From JAANXG01 sp963731035 (lineage in GTDB: Bacteria > Pseudomonadota > Gammaproteobacteria > Arenicellales > JAANXG01), in the NCBI GenBank assembly GCA_963731035.1, contig CAVSUY010000026.1, positions 1 through 64,000 on the forward strand: a DNA stretch of 64,000 nt, given 5' to 3'. A program made the position numbers and the translations under genes. Under the pieces are notes generated by a model. It was not told where the DNA came from and did no database searches. It worked only from the letters and a program-made list of their open reading frames with translations. Below are positions 8,540-16,421 of this stretch, in pieces (within the stretch, counting starts at the first letter, position 1; the number at the start of each line of letters is the position of its first letter).

Positions 8540-8555
8540 TGTGCGACCGCGCACA
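8540..8555. promoter_or_regulatory. palindrome TGTGCG-N4-CGCACA upstream of the FecR-like EPS gene
   Basis: This is a perfect 16-bp palindrome (spacer ACCG), 71 bp from the start codon at 8469. It is identical in half-sites and spacing to the site upstream of the Crp/Fnr-type regulator gene. The position is suitable for activation or repression of the EPS region; regulation is inferred. Confidence 0.6.
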
Positions 8556-8657
8556 CTCAAATCAGTTCCCGTTTAATTCAAAAATCTCCGTCAACCTGTT
8601 GAACAAACTACTGCCGGATCTTCCAACATGTCAACCGCCCCGACAAAATTTAACTTC

Positions 8658-8873
8658 GGGGTCAGGCCGCGCATTGTTACATCGAACGCGAAATTAAAAG
8701 CTGCACAGCATTTCGTGGAAGGAAATAGAAATGGGGTCAGGCCGCGCATTGTTACAATAATTAAACACCCGATTAACGCTTCCCCGCCGACGTGTCGGTG
8801 GTGTCTGAGTTTCAGCGACCTGTTGCGGGGTAAAGCGGAGTGCCCGCGATGTAACAATGCGCGGCCTGACCCC
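8658..8873. repeat. 25-nt RAYT-type repeat cluster 1 (three copies: +,+,-)
   Basis: Copies of GGGGTCAGGCCGCGC-ATTGTTACAT lie at 8658-8682 (+), 8733-8757 (+) and 8849-8873 (-). The second copy ends ACAA instead of ACAT. The last copy abuts the stop codon of the papain-like gene at 8877. The outer copies face each other, so a transcript could fold with the repeats as stem arms. Confidence 0.85.
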
Positions 8874-8876
8874 AAT

Positions 8877-9755
8877 TTAATTCAGGGGCCCGAACATGCG
8901 GGTGGCGAGGGCCTTGACCCTGCTGTTGGCGAGGTCGAGCGTAAGCGCTGGTGCGTGGGGTTCGAGGGTGACTTCCGCGTTTACCAGCAACTTGCGTACA
9001 GCCGGACGGAACTCGAGGTCACCATCGAACTTGAAGATGTTGCCCAGCTTCTGGTTCGGCGTGAAGCGCCGATAGATTTCTTTCTTGAACGCGTTGAAGA
9101 CTATGGCGTTCGTCCGTGCCCCCTGGTCGCCTAGTTCCTTCGCTTTGTGCAGACCGGACACCAGCGAGCCGACGGGCAACGTGCTTTTTGCTTTGATGCC
9201 CCACCAGTTCAGCACGGCCTGGAGGGATGGGTTCGATCGATTTGGCACGGGGCTCATCCCCTTCCAGCCGCCGGTTCGCAGGGCGTCTGAGACAAATTCC
9301 GCGCAGTAGAGCCGATTTCCGGTCCTGAAATCGAAGTAAGGATCGAAGGGTGTGCCGGCCTGGTAGCGCTGTTGCGCAAATGCGATCACTTGCTTTGCGT
9401 CCACGCCGGGGGGCGGATCGTATACGACGGCGTAGCCTTCTCTTTCAACGTATTGCTTTAGCGAAGTGCGGCGAATGCCGCTTTCCTTCTTGAACCAGTC
9501 GGCCGCGGGCCTGCCGGTCCCCATCTTATACGCGCCCCGTGCCTCGTATACGTACGCCTTCCCGTCTTCGACTGCGATGATGCCGCTGTGGCTGAAGGGA
9601 TAGAACTCGTCGGGGATCAGTGCCAGCAAGGCACTGATAGGACCCCCGCTTTCGGTGAGGATGATCTGAGCATTGCGGGGGGCGAAGTTTCGGCTGGCGG
9701 CGTTGCCGCATGCCGGGCAAAGCAACAGGATCAACAGGAGTATTTTGATGAGCAA
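8877..9755 (-). CDS. secreted papain-like (YiiX/NlpC-P60-type, permuted) hydrolase
   Basis: After a hydrophobic leader (LLIKILLLILLLCPAC) the protein shows FSHSGIIAV, with a candidate catalytic His at about residue 56, and RLYCAEFVSD, with a candidate catalytic Cys at about 151. The His-before-Cys order is typical of permuted papain-fold enzymes of the YiiX/YebB kind, which act on peptidoglycan peptides or lipid amides. The substrate is unknown. The TTG at 9755 is chosen because everything upstream in frame is translated 25-nt repeat (CNNARPDP) and spacer. The gene thus begins one base after one repeat copy (9756-9780) and ends four bases before another (8849-8873). Confidence 0.75.
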   Translation of the reverse strand: MLIKILLLILLLCPACGNAASRNFAPRNAQIILTESGGPISALLALIPDEFYPFSHSGIIAVEDGKAYVYEARGAYKMGTGRPAADWFKKESGIRRTSLKQYVEREGYAVVYDPPPGVDAKQVIAFAQQRYQAGTPFDPYFDFRTGNRLYCAEFVSDALRTGGWKGMSPVPNRSNPSLQAVLNWWGIKAKSTLPVGSLVSGLHKAKELGDQGARTNAIVFNAFKKEIYRRFTPNQKLGNIFKFDGDLEFRPAVRKLLVNAEVTLEPHAPALTLDLANSRVKALATRMFGPLN

Positions 9756-9877
9756 GGGGTCAGGCCGCGCATTGTTACATCCGGCCCGGGCGCGCGCCGG
9801 TGTTCGATGCACCGGGTACGCTACTGCTTTGGAGTCAGCTGTCACCTTGATGATGTAACAATGCGCGGCCTGACCCC
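9756..9877. repeat. 25-nt repeat cluster 2 (inverted pair +,-)
   Basis: Copies lie at 9756-9780 (+) and 9853-9877 (-), with about 72 bp between them. The first adjoins the 5' end of the papain-like gene; the second supplies part of the 3' end of the small lipoprotein gene. Confidence 0.85.
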
Positions 9878-10020
9878 ATACTGTAGTTGTTGGCTCGTTT
9901 GCCGTCGGGGGGCGAGAGTTCTTTCCGGACCTGCGGCGGGAGGGTTATGCAGCCCGAGAGCAGCAGCCCGGCGGCGATGACGGGGAGCCAGCGCCGGATG
10001 ATGTGCTGCAAAGATGTCAT
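9835..10020 (-). CDS. small lipoprotein, 61 residues
   Basis: A short signal peptide (IIRRWLPVIAAGLLLSGC) ends in a good lipobox, LLSGC. About 25 further residues follow before the reading frame enters a 25-nt repeat copy, which encodes MGSGRALLHHQ near the C-terminus. The ancestral C-terminus was therefore probably replaced by repeat insertion. An AGGAG lies about 15 bases upstream of the ATG, farther than ideal. It follows the O-antigen-ligase-like gene with a 4-base overlap (10017-10020). Function is unknown. Confidence 0.55.
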   Translation of the reverse strand: MTSLQHIIRRWLPVIAAGLLLSGCITLPPQVRKELSPPDGKRANNYSMGSGRALLHHQGDS

Positions 10021-11357
10021 GACGGTGCTGTCGATCTCCTGCTTCGGGTGGCATGCGAACACAGTATACCCAGGGCGACCCAGAACATGACGGCGGTGCC
10101 CGGCACCTGCATGTCGAAGTCGGCGATGTTGTGAATCATGACGGCAACAACGCCTGCGAGCGCGCCGCGTTGCAGGGTGTCGAGCTCGGGCGGGCGGCAC
10201 TTCCTGAGCCAGTAGATCGCAAGCGGAGCCAGAAGCGCGATGCCGACCAGGCCGAACTCGAAGGCAAACTGCAGATACTCGCTGTGGGCACGCCACACGG
10301 ATTTGTCATAACCGAGTGGTTGGATCAGCTTGAACACGTCAGCGAAGGAACCGGCGCCGATGCCTTGCACCCACACCTTGATCGGCACATCCAGCATTGC
10401 GCCCCAAATCCGGAGGCGAGCCGTAGATTCATCGAGTTGGAATAGCCTCTCGATAAGATGCTGGGGTCCGAACCACACGCCGGCGAAGGCCGGCAGCAAC
10501 ACGAGCCCGATCAGCCAGATCCGGCTCCAGTGTGCGCCCCCATGCTCCGACCTCGCATGCAGCCAGGCCCATAGGAAGAGCCCCACCAGCGCCGAAAATA
10601 TTCCCAGGCGCGAGGCCGTGCCGATCAGCGCCGCACCGGTCACCAGCAGGAAAAAGATGGCGGCGCAGAGCTTCACGATCGGCAAGTGCCGCATGTTGAG
10701 GCTCCATCGCCACGACATCAGATAGGCCGCCCCCAAGGGCATCGCCACGCCGAAGAATCCGGCCAGGTGGTCGCGGTTGTAGAAGGTGCCGGTAACGGAC
10801 GATCCAAAGCTCTTCTTGGGCCAGATCCCCAGGATGGTCTGCTGACCGTTGACGAAGGCGATGGTGCCGTAAAGGGCTTCGAACAAAGCCATGGCGATCA
10901 CGGCGAGTATGATGGCGTCCTTGGGAAATCTGTTCTGGCGACTCACCGTCCAGGCCAGAAGCCAGTACGCCGTGAAGAATGACCAGTACTTCACGTGCTG
11001 CAGCCAATACGTGCGGGTGAAATCGATACCGCCGACAGTCAACCTCAAGCCCAGCAGCTCGCGCACTGCGGGCTGTACGAAAATGTACGCGCTGACGCCG
11101 AGCCAGAGGTAAATCCAGGGCGCCGCCTCCTTCCAGGCTGCCTTGTCCTCGAACAGGAAACGCCTGCATTCGGCGAGGAACGCGAGGCCGGCAAGCAGGG
11201 ACAGGACCGGCAGGGTCGCCGTAACCAGCCCCCCCTGCATCACCGGAATCACCGCGATGATCGCAACCACTCCCACGGTGCTCAGCGTGAAGCGTGGGTT
11301 CGCGGAGTGTACCGGCGCTCGAGCGTGGTTCAGGGCACTCGCCCCCGCTGTGCTCAC
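10017..11357 (-). CDS. O-antigen ligase/polymerase family membrane protein (Wzy_C-type)
   Basis: The 446-residue polytopic protein has about ten hydrophobic helices. A large loop carries the motif region SSVTGTFYNRDHLAGFFG, and the later segment GIGAGSFADVF...WRAHSEYLQFAFEFGLVG is characteristic of the O-antigen ligase/Wzy-type family. Members polymerise or ligate undecaprenyl-linked glycans at the periplasmic face of the inner membrane. In this setting it is the likely polymerase for the exported polysaccharide, though ligase activity cannot be excluded. The start is GTG at 11357, preceded by AAGGGGA. Confidence 0.85.
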   Translation of the reverse strand: MSTAGASALNHARAPVHSANPRFTLSTVGVVAIIAVIPVMQGGLVTATLPVLSLLAGLAFLAECRRFLFEDKAAWKEAAPWIYLWLGVSAYIFVQPAVRELLGLRLTVGGIDFTRTYWLQHVKYWSFFTAYWLLAWTVSRQNRFPKDAIILAVIAMALFEALYGTIAFVNGQQTILGIWPKKSFGSSVTGTFYNRDHLAGFFGVAMPLGAAYLMSWRWSLNMRHLPIVKLCAAIFFLLVTGAALIGTASRLGIFSALVGLFLWAWLHARSEHGGAHWSRIWLIGLVLLPAFAGVWFGPQHLIERLFQLDESTARLRIWGAMLDVPIKVWVQGIGAGSFADVFKLIQPLGYDKSVWRAHSEYLQFAFEFGLVGIALLAPLAIYWLRKCRPPELDTLQRGALAGVVAVMIHNIADFDMQVPGTAVMFWVALGILCSHATRSRRSTAPS

Positions 11358-11373
11358 GGGCCCGCGTTCCCCT

Positions 11374-12207
11374 TCATGAGTTGCGCCGTACTATCCGGCC
11401 CACGGAACCGGGGTGCAGCCCGAAATACCGTCCTATGTCGGCGTAGCTGTAAGCCCCGGTCCGGTATGCCTTCAAGATCGCGCAGTCCCTCGATGCGGAG
11501 GATTCGGCAATGGCGTCGATCGACGGAGCCGGCGGCCTCCTCTGTGCGCGGGAGATGTCCGGTGTATCCGGAATATCAGAGTTCTCCTGCACGCGCTTCA
11601 CGAACTCTTCGTCGCCGAGATAGACCTGCTGCTGGACGCATGACCAAAGATCGTTTTTGCCGACACCGTCCCGGACGAACTCCACGTAGTGCTTGCGCGC
11701 CTCGCGGGAATCGGTGGCAAAGTGGCCGAGCAGCTCGTTGACGTCAAGCCACTCGGGTGCGACCGTCTGCCCGGCCGTCGCCCGGTAGCTGCTCCAGGCC
11801 CATCCAGCGGGCGTTCTCGTCACCACGGCGCGTACCGGATTGAGCACGATGTACCGCGCGAGCTCGAGGAAATAGCTTTCCGCATCGACGAGCATGGCCT
11901 TGTATCTGCCCTGGAATACGTGGCCCACCCGTTTGTGCCGCCGATTGGATGCCTGGGTATAGACGCCGTTCAGGTATTGCATGCCGGCGGAGAGGTTGGC
12001 CTCGACAGTCCGCACGACCAGATGATAGTGATTGGTCATCTGGCAGTAGGCGTAACATCGCCAGTTGAACCGTTCCACGACGTCGGCGAATATGTCCAGG
12101 AAGGACTTGCGATCCGTACCGTCCTGGTAGATCGCCTCCTGGCGGTGCCCGCGGGACATCACATGATACAGTGCGCCGGGAAATTCTATTCGTAGCGGCC
12201 GTGCCAT
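11374..12207 (-). CDS. REP-associated tyrosine transposase (RAYT, Y1/HUH) with C-terminal HTH
   Basis: The 277-residue Y1-type HUH nuclease carries TNHYHLVVR (His60/His62 metal site) and a candidate nucleophile Tyr102 in FQGRYK. The helical part LARYIVLNPVRA is typical of the IS200-like RAYT branch. The C-terminal about 40 residues (YSYADIGRYFGLHPGSVGRIVR) form a helix-turn-helix. RAYTs process single-stranded REP hairpins. Here the gene sits amid eleven copies of one 25-nt repeat that occur as inverted pairs on both sides, its probable substrates. It lacks its own IS-type ends, suggesting domestication. Confidence 0.9.
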   Translation of the reverse strand: MARPLRIEFPGALYHVMSRGHRQEAIYQDGTDRKSFLDIFADVVERFNWRCYAYCQMTNHYHLVVRTVEANLSAGMQYLNGVYTQASNRRHKRVGHVFQGRYKAMLVDAESYFLELARYIVLNPVRAVVTRTPAGWAWSSYRATAGQTVAPEWLDVNELLGHFATDSREARKHYVEFVRDGVGKNDLWSCVQQQVYLGDEEFVKRVQENSDIPDTPDISRAQRRPPAPSIDAIAESSASRDCAILKAYRTGAYSYADIGRYFGLHPGSVGRIVRRNS

Positions 12208-12468
12208 TGTTCTTCTTCTGCGTTACTCAACACTCAATCCTCGTCCTTATGTTCTATCACCCACTCCCTCGTACCCCTTGTGCGACAATTGGGGTCAGGC
12301 CGCGCATTGTTACCGTTTTCATTTTACAGAGACCCGACTCGGGAGTTCAAATGATTAGGTCTGGGGTCAGGCCGCGCATTGTTACATCTACGGATACGGC
12401 GTGCCCTGGCTCGGAGCAGATCACCATCCGTTTGTTTGGGCCATACTCCTCATCATGAGGATGTAACA
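12208..12468. other. intergenic region made largely of repeat copies
   Basis: It contains two forward copies of the 25-nt repeat, and the third, inverted, copy reaches the protease start codon. No further gene is visible. Confidence 0.6.
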
Positions 12469-12485
12469 ATGCGCGGCCTGACCCC
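12291..12485. repeat. 25-nt repeat cluster 3 (+,+,-), last copy encodes the protease N-terminus
   Basis: Copies lie at 12291-12313 (+, last two bases diverged), 12363-12387 (+) and 12461-12485 (-). The inverted copy contains the ATG at 12469, and its continuation encodes MRGLTP. Confidence 0.85.
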
Positions 12486-13143
12486 ATTTCTATTGCTTGT
12501 CGTGGTGTGTGGTTGTCATGGCATGCTCGGTGCTCGGGCGGCGAGCGTTGATGCGTTTGAGCGGCATCATGTGGCGGTTAGCGTGCACGGTGCCGGGGAC
12601 CGGGTTCGGGTAGCGAGCGGAATCATTGTCGGAGAGGACGGCATTGTGGTGACGGCGGCTCACGTGGCGCGGTCCGTCGACAATACGGCCAGTGTTACGG
12701 CTTTCGATGGGACGACCTATAAGGCGCGAATTCAGCGGGTGCTGCCGGGCACGGACCTGGCGGTCCTGCGGGTCTCGCAGCGGTGGGCCTTTGCCCTGGC
12801 TCCACTTCGCGTCGATTCGCAGCCGCGCAGCGGTGAAGCCGTCGTGGGACTTGGCGTAGGCGCATCCGGTGAAACAAGGCTCAGTCATGGGGTTGTGCGC
12901 CTTCCAGTATCCAGGAAGAAATTTCGCTTCGGCCCGTTCGGGTTCAGGGATCCCGTAGTGCTGGATATGAAAGTGGAATCGGGATTCTCCGGCGGACCGG
13001 TGTTCGATGGCCGAGGTCAGTGGGTGGGGATGATTGTTGGGTACCAGGTAGTGCGCGACGGAGACGGCCAGGTGCTGAACACGGGCGTGGGCTACGTGCT
13101 GCCGGCCGGGGAGGTCTTGAGACAGGTGGCCGGAATCAGGTAA
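12469..13143 (+). CDS. secreted trypsin-like (S1/HtrA-fold) serine protease
   Basis: The 224-residue protein has a signal peptide MRGLTPFLLLVVVCGC... and a chymotrypsin-fold domain. The catalytic triad is visible as His65 (VVTAAHV), Asp96 (GTDLAVLRV) and Ser174 (SGFSGGPVFD). There is no PDZ domain. The start is the ATG inside a 25-nt repeat copy. A GAGGA lying at the repeat edge gives a ribosome-binding site seven bases upstream, so the repeat supplies the start codon and the first six residues. It is followed on the plus strand by another repeat cluster and then the convergent Crp/Fnr gene. Its periplasmic target is unknown. Confidence 0.85.
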   Translation: MRGLTPFLLLVVVCGCHGMLGARAASVDAFERHHVAVSVHGAGDRVRVASGIIVGEDGIVVTAAHVARSVDNTASVTAFDGTTYKARIQRVLPGTDLAVLRVSQRWAFALAPLRVDSQPRSGEAVVGLGVGASGETRLSHGVVRLPVSRKKFRFGPFGFRDPVVLDMKVESGFSGGPVFDGRGQWVGMIVGYQVVRDGDGQVLNTGVGYVLPAGEVLRQVAGIR

Positions 13144-13158
13144 CGGGGACAGAGGAAT

Positions 13159-13309
13159 GGGGTCAGGCCGCGCATTGTTACATCGACAAGATACAAATAG
13201 ATGGACAGACACCGCGAAACAATTCTCCAACCGGGCGCTGGGCCGGATGTAACAATGCGCGGCCTGACCCCGTTCCTCTGGTTGATGTAACAATGCGCGG
13301 CCTGACCCC
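13159..13309. repeat. 25-nt repeat cluster 4 (+,-,-)
   Basis: Copies lie at 13159-13183 (+), 13247-13271 (-) and 13285-13309 (-), between the protease stop and the stop of the convergent regulator gene at 13321. Confidence 0.85.
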
Positions 13310-13320
13310 ATAACTTCTTT

Positions 13321-14049
13321 TCAGACGATTGATTTTTGTATCGTCAGCAGGCGGTTCGTCTCTCGTTTGCAAGCTTCGTAGCATTCGCAACTCAGCTCCT
13401 CGAGCCGCTGCCGGTCGACGACCGTGATGCTGCCCCGCCCGTATTCTATGACCCCCAGCTTCTGCAGCTCCCTGGCCGAACGGGTGATTCCCTCCCGGCG
13501 CACTCCCAACATCCCGGCGATCAGCTCCTGTGTCATCGAGATGTCATTCGTTTCGGTACGATCAAGGCTCAACAAGAGCCACCGGCACAGTTGCTGCTGC
13601 AGGTTGTGATGGCGGTTGCACACCGCGGTCCGTGCGACTTGCGTATATCGGATCTGTATGTAAAGCAGGATCAGCTCCATCAACCGGTCGGACACGCGGA
13701 ACCCGTCCACCAGCGTCTTGGCCGGCAGGCGATAAGCGCCGCCGGCACTTTGCACCACCACCCGACTGGTTTCGGATTTGCCGCCGAGCACCGCGCTGAG
13801 TCCAAGCATGCCTTCTTTGCCGATCAGGGCAAGCTCCGAGCTGGCACCATCCTCCAGGATCTCGATGACCGCTATGATCCCGTCGACGGGAAAATAGACC
13901 TGATCCTTCTCCTGCCCTGTTTCATAGAGCACCTCCCCAAGGCTCAGCGGTACATACTCCAGCTTGGGGGCGATGCGCCTATATTCCGGATCAGGGATCT
14001 GACCCAATATGAAGTTGTTTCTTGGCTCCCGCGCGTCCCGACTGCTCAT
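13321..14049 (-). CDS. Crp/Fnr-family transcriptional regulator
   Basis: The 242-residue protein has an N-terminal cyclic-nucleotide-binding-like beta roll (PLSLGEVLYETGQEKDQVYFPVDG...) and a C-terminal winged helix of Crp_2 type (LIAGMLGVRREGITRSARELQKLG). It lacks the Cys set of Fnr oxygen sensors. Whether it keeps nucleotide-binding residues cannot be decided by eye; related regulators bind cAMP, cyclic di-GMP or no ligand. Its upstream region contains a perfect TGTGCG-N4-CGCACA palindrome, repeated upstream of the EPS FecR-like gene, which suggests autoregulation and control of the EPS locus. A perfect FNR-type box lies further upstream. Confidence 0.88.
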   Translation of the reverse strand: MSSRDAREPRNNFILGQIPDPEYRRIAPKLEYVPLSLGEVLYETGQEKDQVYFPVDGIIAVIEILEDGASSELALIGKEGMLGLSAVLGGKSETSRVVVQSAGGAYRLPAKTLVDGFRVSDRLMELILLYIQIRYTQVARTAVCNRHHNLQQQLCRWLLLSLDRTETNDISMTQELIAGMLGVRREGITRSARELQKLGVIEYGRGSITVVDRQRLEELSCECYEACKRETNRLLTIQKSIV

Positions 14050-14157
14050 GTTGTTTTTGTCACGTCCAAAATCTTGACACCCCTTGTACTGTCGGCATTA
14101 TTTACATATTTGTTAAGCGCCGATAGTCGGAAAATAGGCCTCCATTGCTCTCATGTA

Positions 14158-14173
14158 TGTGCGTTCGCGCACA
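14158..14173. promoter_or_regulatory. palindrome TGTGCG-N4-CGCACA upstream of the Crp/Fnr-type gene
   Basis: Perfect 16-bp palindrome (spacer TTCG) 109 bp upstream of the start codon at 14049. Same half-sites and spacing as 8540-8555. Candidate autoregulatory operator. Confidence 0.6.
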
Positions 14174-14279
14174 TTTTGATCTCGACCCCTCGAGATGGCA
14201 ATCTATAGAGAAATTCAATTTCGAATATCGAAAATCAAGATCATCGGGGCTGCTTCACCGGGCGAGGCCCACTGTCGGC

Positions 14280-14293
14280 TTGATATAGATCAA
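14280..14293. promoter_or_regulatory. FNR/ANR-type box TTGAT-N4-ATCAA
   Basis: TTGAT ATAG ATCAA is an exact match to the FNR/ANR consensus. It lies about 231 bp upstream of the Crp/Fnr-type start codon and about 110 bp past the uvrB stop. It could link this regulator, and through it the EPS genes, to oxygen. A chance occurrence is possible. Confidence 0.45.
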
Positions 14294-14402
14294 TAATTTG
14301 CCAGAGAAGGCGCGGTCTTCGGCCCGCAGTTCAAAGCACCGAGCCCCATGGTGCCCCTGCCGGGGACGCCAGCACGTTCGATCCGCCGCCGGGAGCCTGT
14401 CA

Positions 14403-16421
14403 CTAGCCGACGCTGAAGTGCTCTTGCCGCAACAGGTGAATCTCGTCGCGCAGGCGGGCCGCCTCTTCGAATTCCAGGTTGCGTGCGTGCTCGTACATCT
14501 CTTTTTCCAGCCGTTTGAGCGTCTTGCCCAGCTCCCTGGGCCCCAGGTCGCCGTATCTGGCCTTGGTTTCCGCCAATTCCTTCGCGGTCTGGTTCAAGCG
14601 CCGCATACCGCGGGGACCGCGCTCCATGACACCCTCGATGATGTCCCGGACGGCTTTCTCGACGCCCTTGGGCGTGATGCCGTGCGCTTCGTTGTGGGCC
14701 CTTTGTTTCTCGCGCCGGCGCTCCGTCTCGTCGATGGCCGCCCGTATGGAATCAGTGAGTTCGTCCGCGTACAGGATCGCTTTGCCGTGAAGGTTGCGGG
14801 CCGCCCGCCCCATGGTCTGGATCAAGGATCGCGTGGATCGCAGGAAACCCGCCTTGTCGGCGTCCAGGATGGCGACCAATGAGACCTCCGGCATATCCAA
14901 TCCCTCGCGCAACAGGTTGATTCCCACCAGCACGTCGAACTCACCGGCGCGCAGATCGCGAATGATCTCGACCCGCTCCACCGTGTCTATGTCTGAATGC
15001 AGGTAACGCACCCGCACCCCGTGGTCCGAGAAATAGTCGGTCAGATCCTCGGCCATGCGCTTGGTCAGGGTCGTCACCAGCACCCGCTCTCCGGCGTCCC
15101 GCCGCTTGCGGATTTCAGACAGCAGGTCGTCCACCTGGGTGCTTGCCGGCCGCACCTCCACTTCCGGGTCCACCAGGCCGGTGGGCCGAACCACCTGGTC
15201 GATGACCTCGGGCGCCCGCCTCTGTTCGTAGGGACCCGGTGTCGCGGAAACGAATATCGCCTGCGGAATGAGGTTCTCGAATTCCTCGAACTTCAAGGGA
15301 CGATTGTCCAGGGCCGACGGAAGCCGGAACCCGTATTCGACCAGCGTCTCCTTGCGGGAGCGGTCTCCCCGGTACATCGCGCCCAACTGCGGTACCGTCA
15401 CGTGGCTCTCGTCGAGGATCAGGAGGGCGTTGTCCGGCAGATAGTCCATCAATGTCGGGGGCGGCTCGCCCGGGGCGCGACCCGACAGGTATCGGGAGTA
15501 GTTCTCGATGCCGCTGCAATAGCCGACCTCCTGCATCATCTCCAGGTCGTACAAGGTGCGCTGTTCGAGGCGCTGGGCTTCGACCAGGCGGTCGGCGCCG
15601 CGCAACTGGGCCAGGCGCAGCCTGAGCTCGTCCTTGATCTGGTCCAGGGTGTTGAGCAGCGTCTCGCGCGGGGTGACGTAGTGGGTCTTGGGATAAATCG
15701 TGGTCCGCCGCAGCTTTTCCGTCACCTCGCCGGTGAGGGGATCGAAGCGCGAAATCTTTTCGATCTCTTCCCCGAACAGCTCCACGCGGATGGCGAAATC
15801 GTCGGACTCGGCGGGGAAGATATCGATGACGTCCCCCCGGACCCGGAAGGTGCCCCGTTTGAGCTCGAAGTCGTTGCGTGTGTACTGCAATTCGGCGAGC
15901 CGAGCCAGGATATCCCGTTGGTCGGTAATACCTCCCTCCTTCAGGTGCAGGATCATGCCGTGATAGGCAGCGGGATCACCAAGGCCGTAGATCGCCGAAA
16001 CCGTGGCCACGATCACCACGTCCTCGCGCTCCAACAGGGCTTTGGTGGCCGACAGGCGCATCTGGTCGATCTGGTCGTTGATGGAGGCGTCCTTCTCGAT
16101 GTAGGTATCCGAGCTCGGCACGTAGGCTTCGGGCTGGTAGTAGTCGTAGTAGGAGACGAAGTACTCCACCGCGTTGCCGGGAAAGAAGTCGCGCATCTCG
16201 GCGTAAAGCTGAGCCGCCAGGGTCTTGTTGGGGGCCATGATGAGGGTCGCCCGCTGCATCTGCTGGATCACGTTGGCCACCGTGAACGTTTTGCCCGAGC
16301 CGGTCACGCCCAGCAGGGTCTGGAAAGCCTCGCCGTCTTTCAGGCCCTGCACCAGGGCGCGGATTGCCTTGGGTTGGTCCCCGGCGGGCTCGAATTCACT
16401 CACCAGCTCGAAATGTTTCAT
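14403..16421 (-). CDS. uvrB: excinuclease ABC subunit B
   Basis: DNA-damage-recognition helicase of nucleotide excision repair, loaded by UvrA and incising with UvrC. At 672 residues it has the normal length. Seen: Walker A GVTGSGKT at 39-46, the beta-hairpin region with YYDYYQPEAYVP, helicase motifs such as DESH and the QTMGRAARN block, and a C-terminal UVR motif (LEFEEAARLRDEI) that contacts UvrC. The start MKHFELVSEF at 16421 has GAGGA close upstream and matches the family start; longer in-frame extensions are of intergenic character. Confidence 0.97.
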   Translation of the reverse strand: MKHFELVSEFEPAGDQPKAIRALVQGLKDGEAFQTLLGVTGSGKTFTVANVIQQMQRATLIMAPNKTLAAQLYAEMRDFFPGNAVEYFVSYYDYYQPEAYVPSSDTYIEKDASINDQIDQMRLSATKALLEREDVVIVATVSAIYGLGDPAAYHGMILHLKEGGITDQRDILARLAELQYTRNDFELKRGTFRVRGDVIDIFPAESDDFAIRVELFGEEIEKISRFDPLTGEVTEKLRRTTIYPKTHYVTPRETLLNTLDQIKDELRLRLAQLRGADRLVEAQRLEQRTLYDLEMMQEVGYCSGIENYSRYLSGRAPGEPPPTLMDYLPDNALLILDESHVTVPQLGAMYRGDRSRKETLVEYGFRLPSALDNRPLKFEEFENLIPQAIFVSATPGPYEQRRAPEVIDQVVRPTGLVDPEVEVRPASTQVDDLLSEIRKRRDAGERVLVTTLTKRMAEDLTDYFSDHGVRVRYLHSDIDTVERVEIIRDLRAGEFDVLVGINLLREGLDMPEVSLVAILDADKAGFLRSTRSLIQTMGRAARNLHGKAILYADELTDSIRAAIDETERRREKQRAHNEAHGITPKGVEKAVRDIIEGVMERGPRGMRRLNQTAKELAETKARYGDLGPRELGKTLKRLEKEMYEHARNLEFEEAARLRDEIHLLRQEHFSVG

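Larger units (their letters stand above)
14050..14402. other. regulatory intergenic region upstream of the Crp/Fnr-type gene
   Basis: This 353-bp region has no gene. It is AT-rich compared with its surroundings and contains the palindrome at 14158-14173 and an FNR-type box at 14280-14293. Confidence 0.6.

Noticed and set aside
12490..13311. Minus-strand gene opposite the trypsin-like protease
   Set aside because: Its ends are translated 25-nt repeats and the middle is antisense to a catalytic-triad protein.
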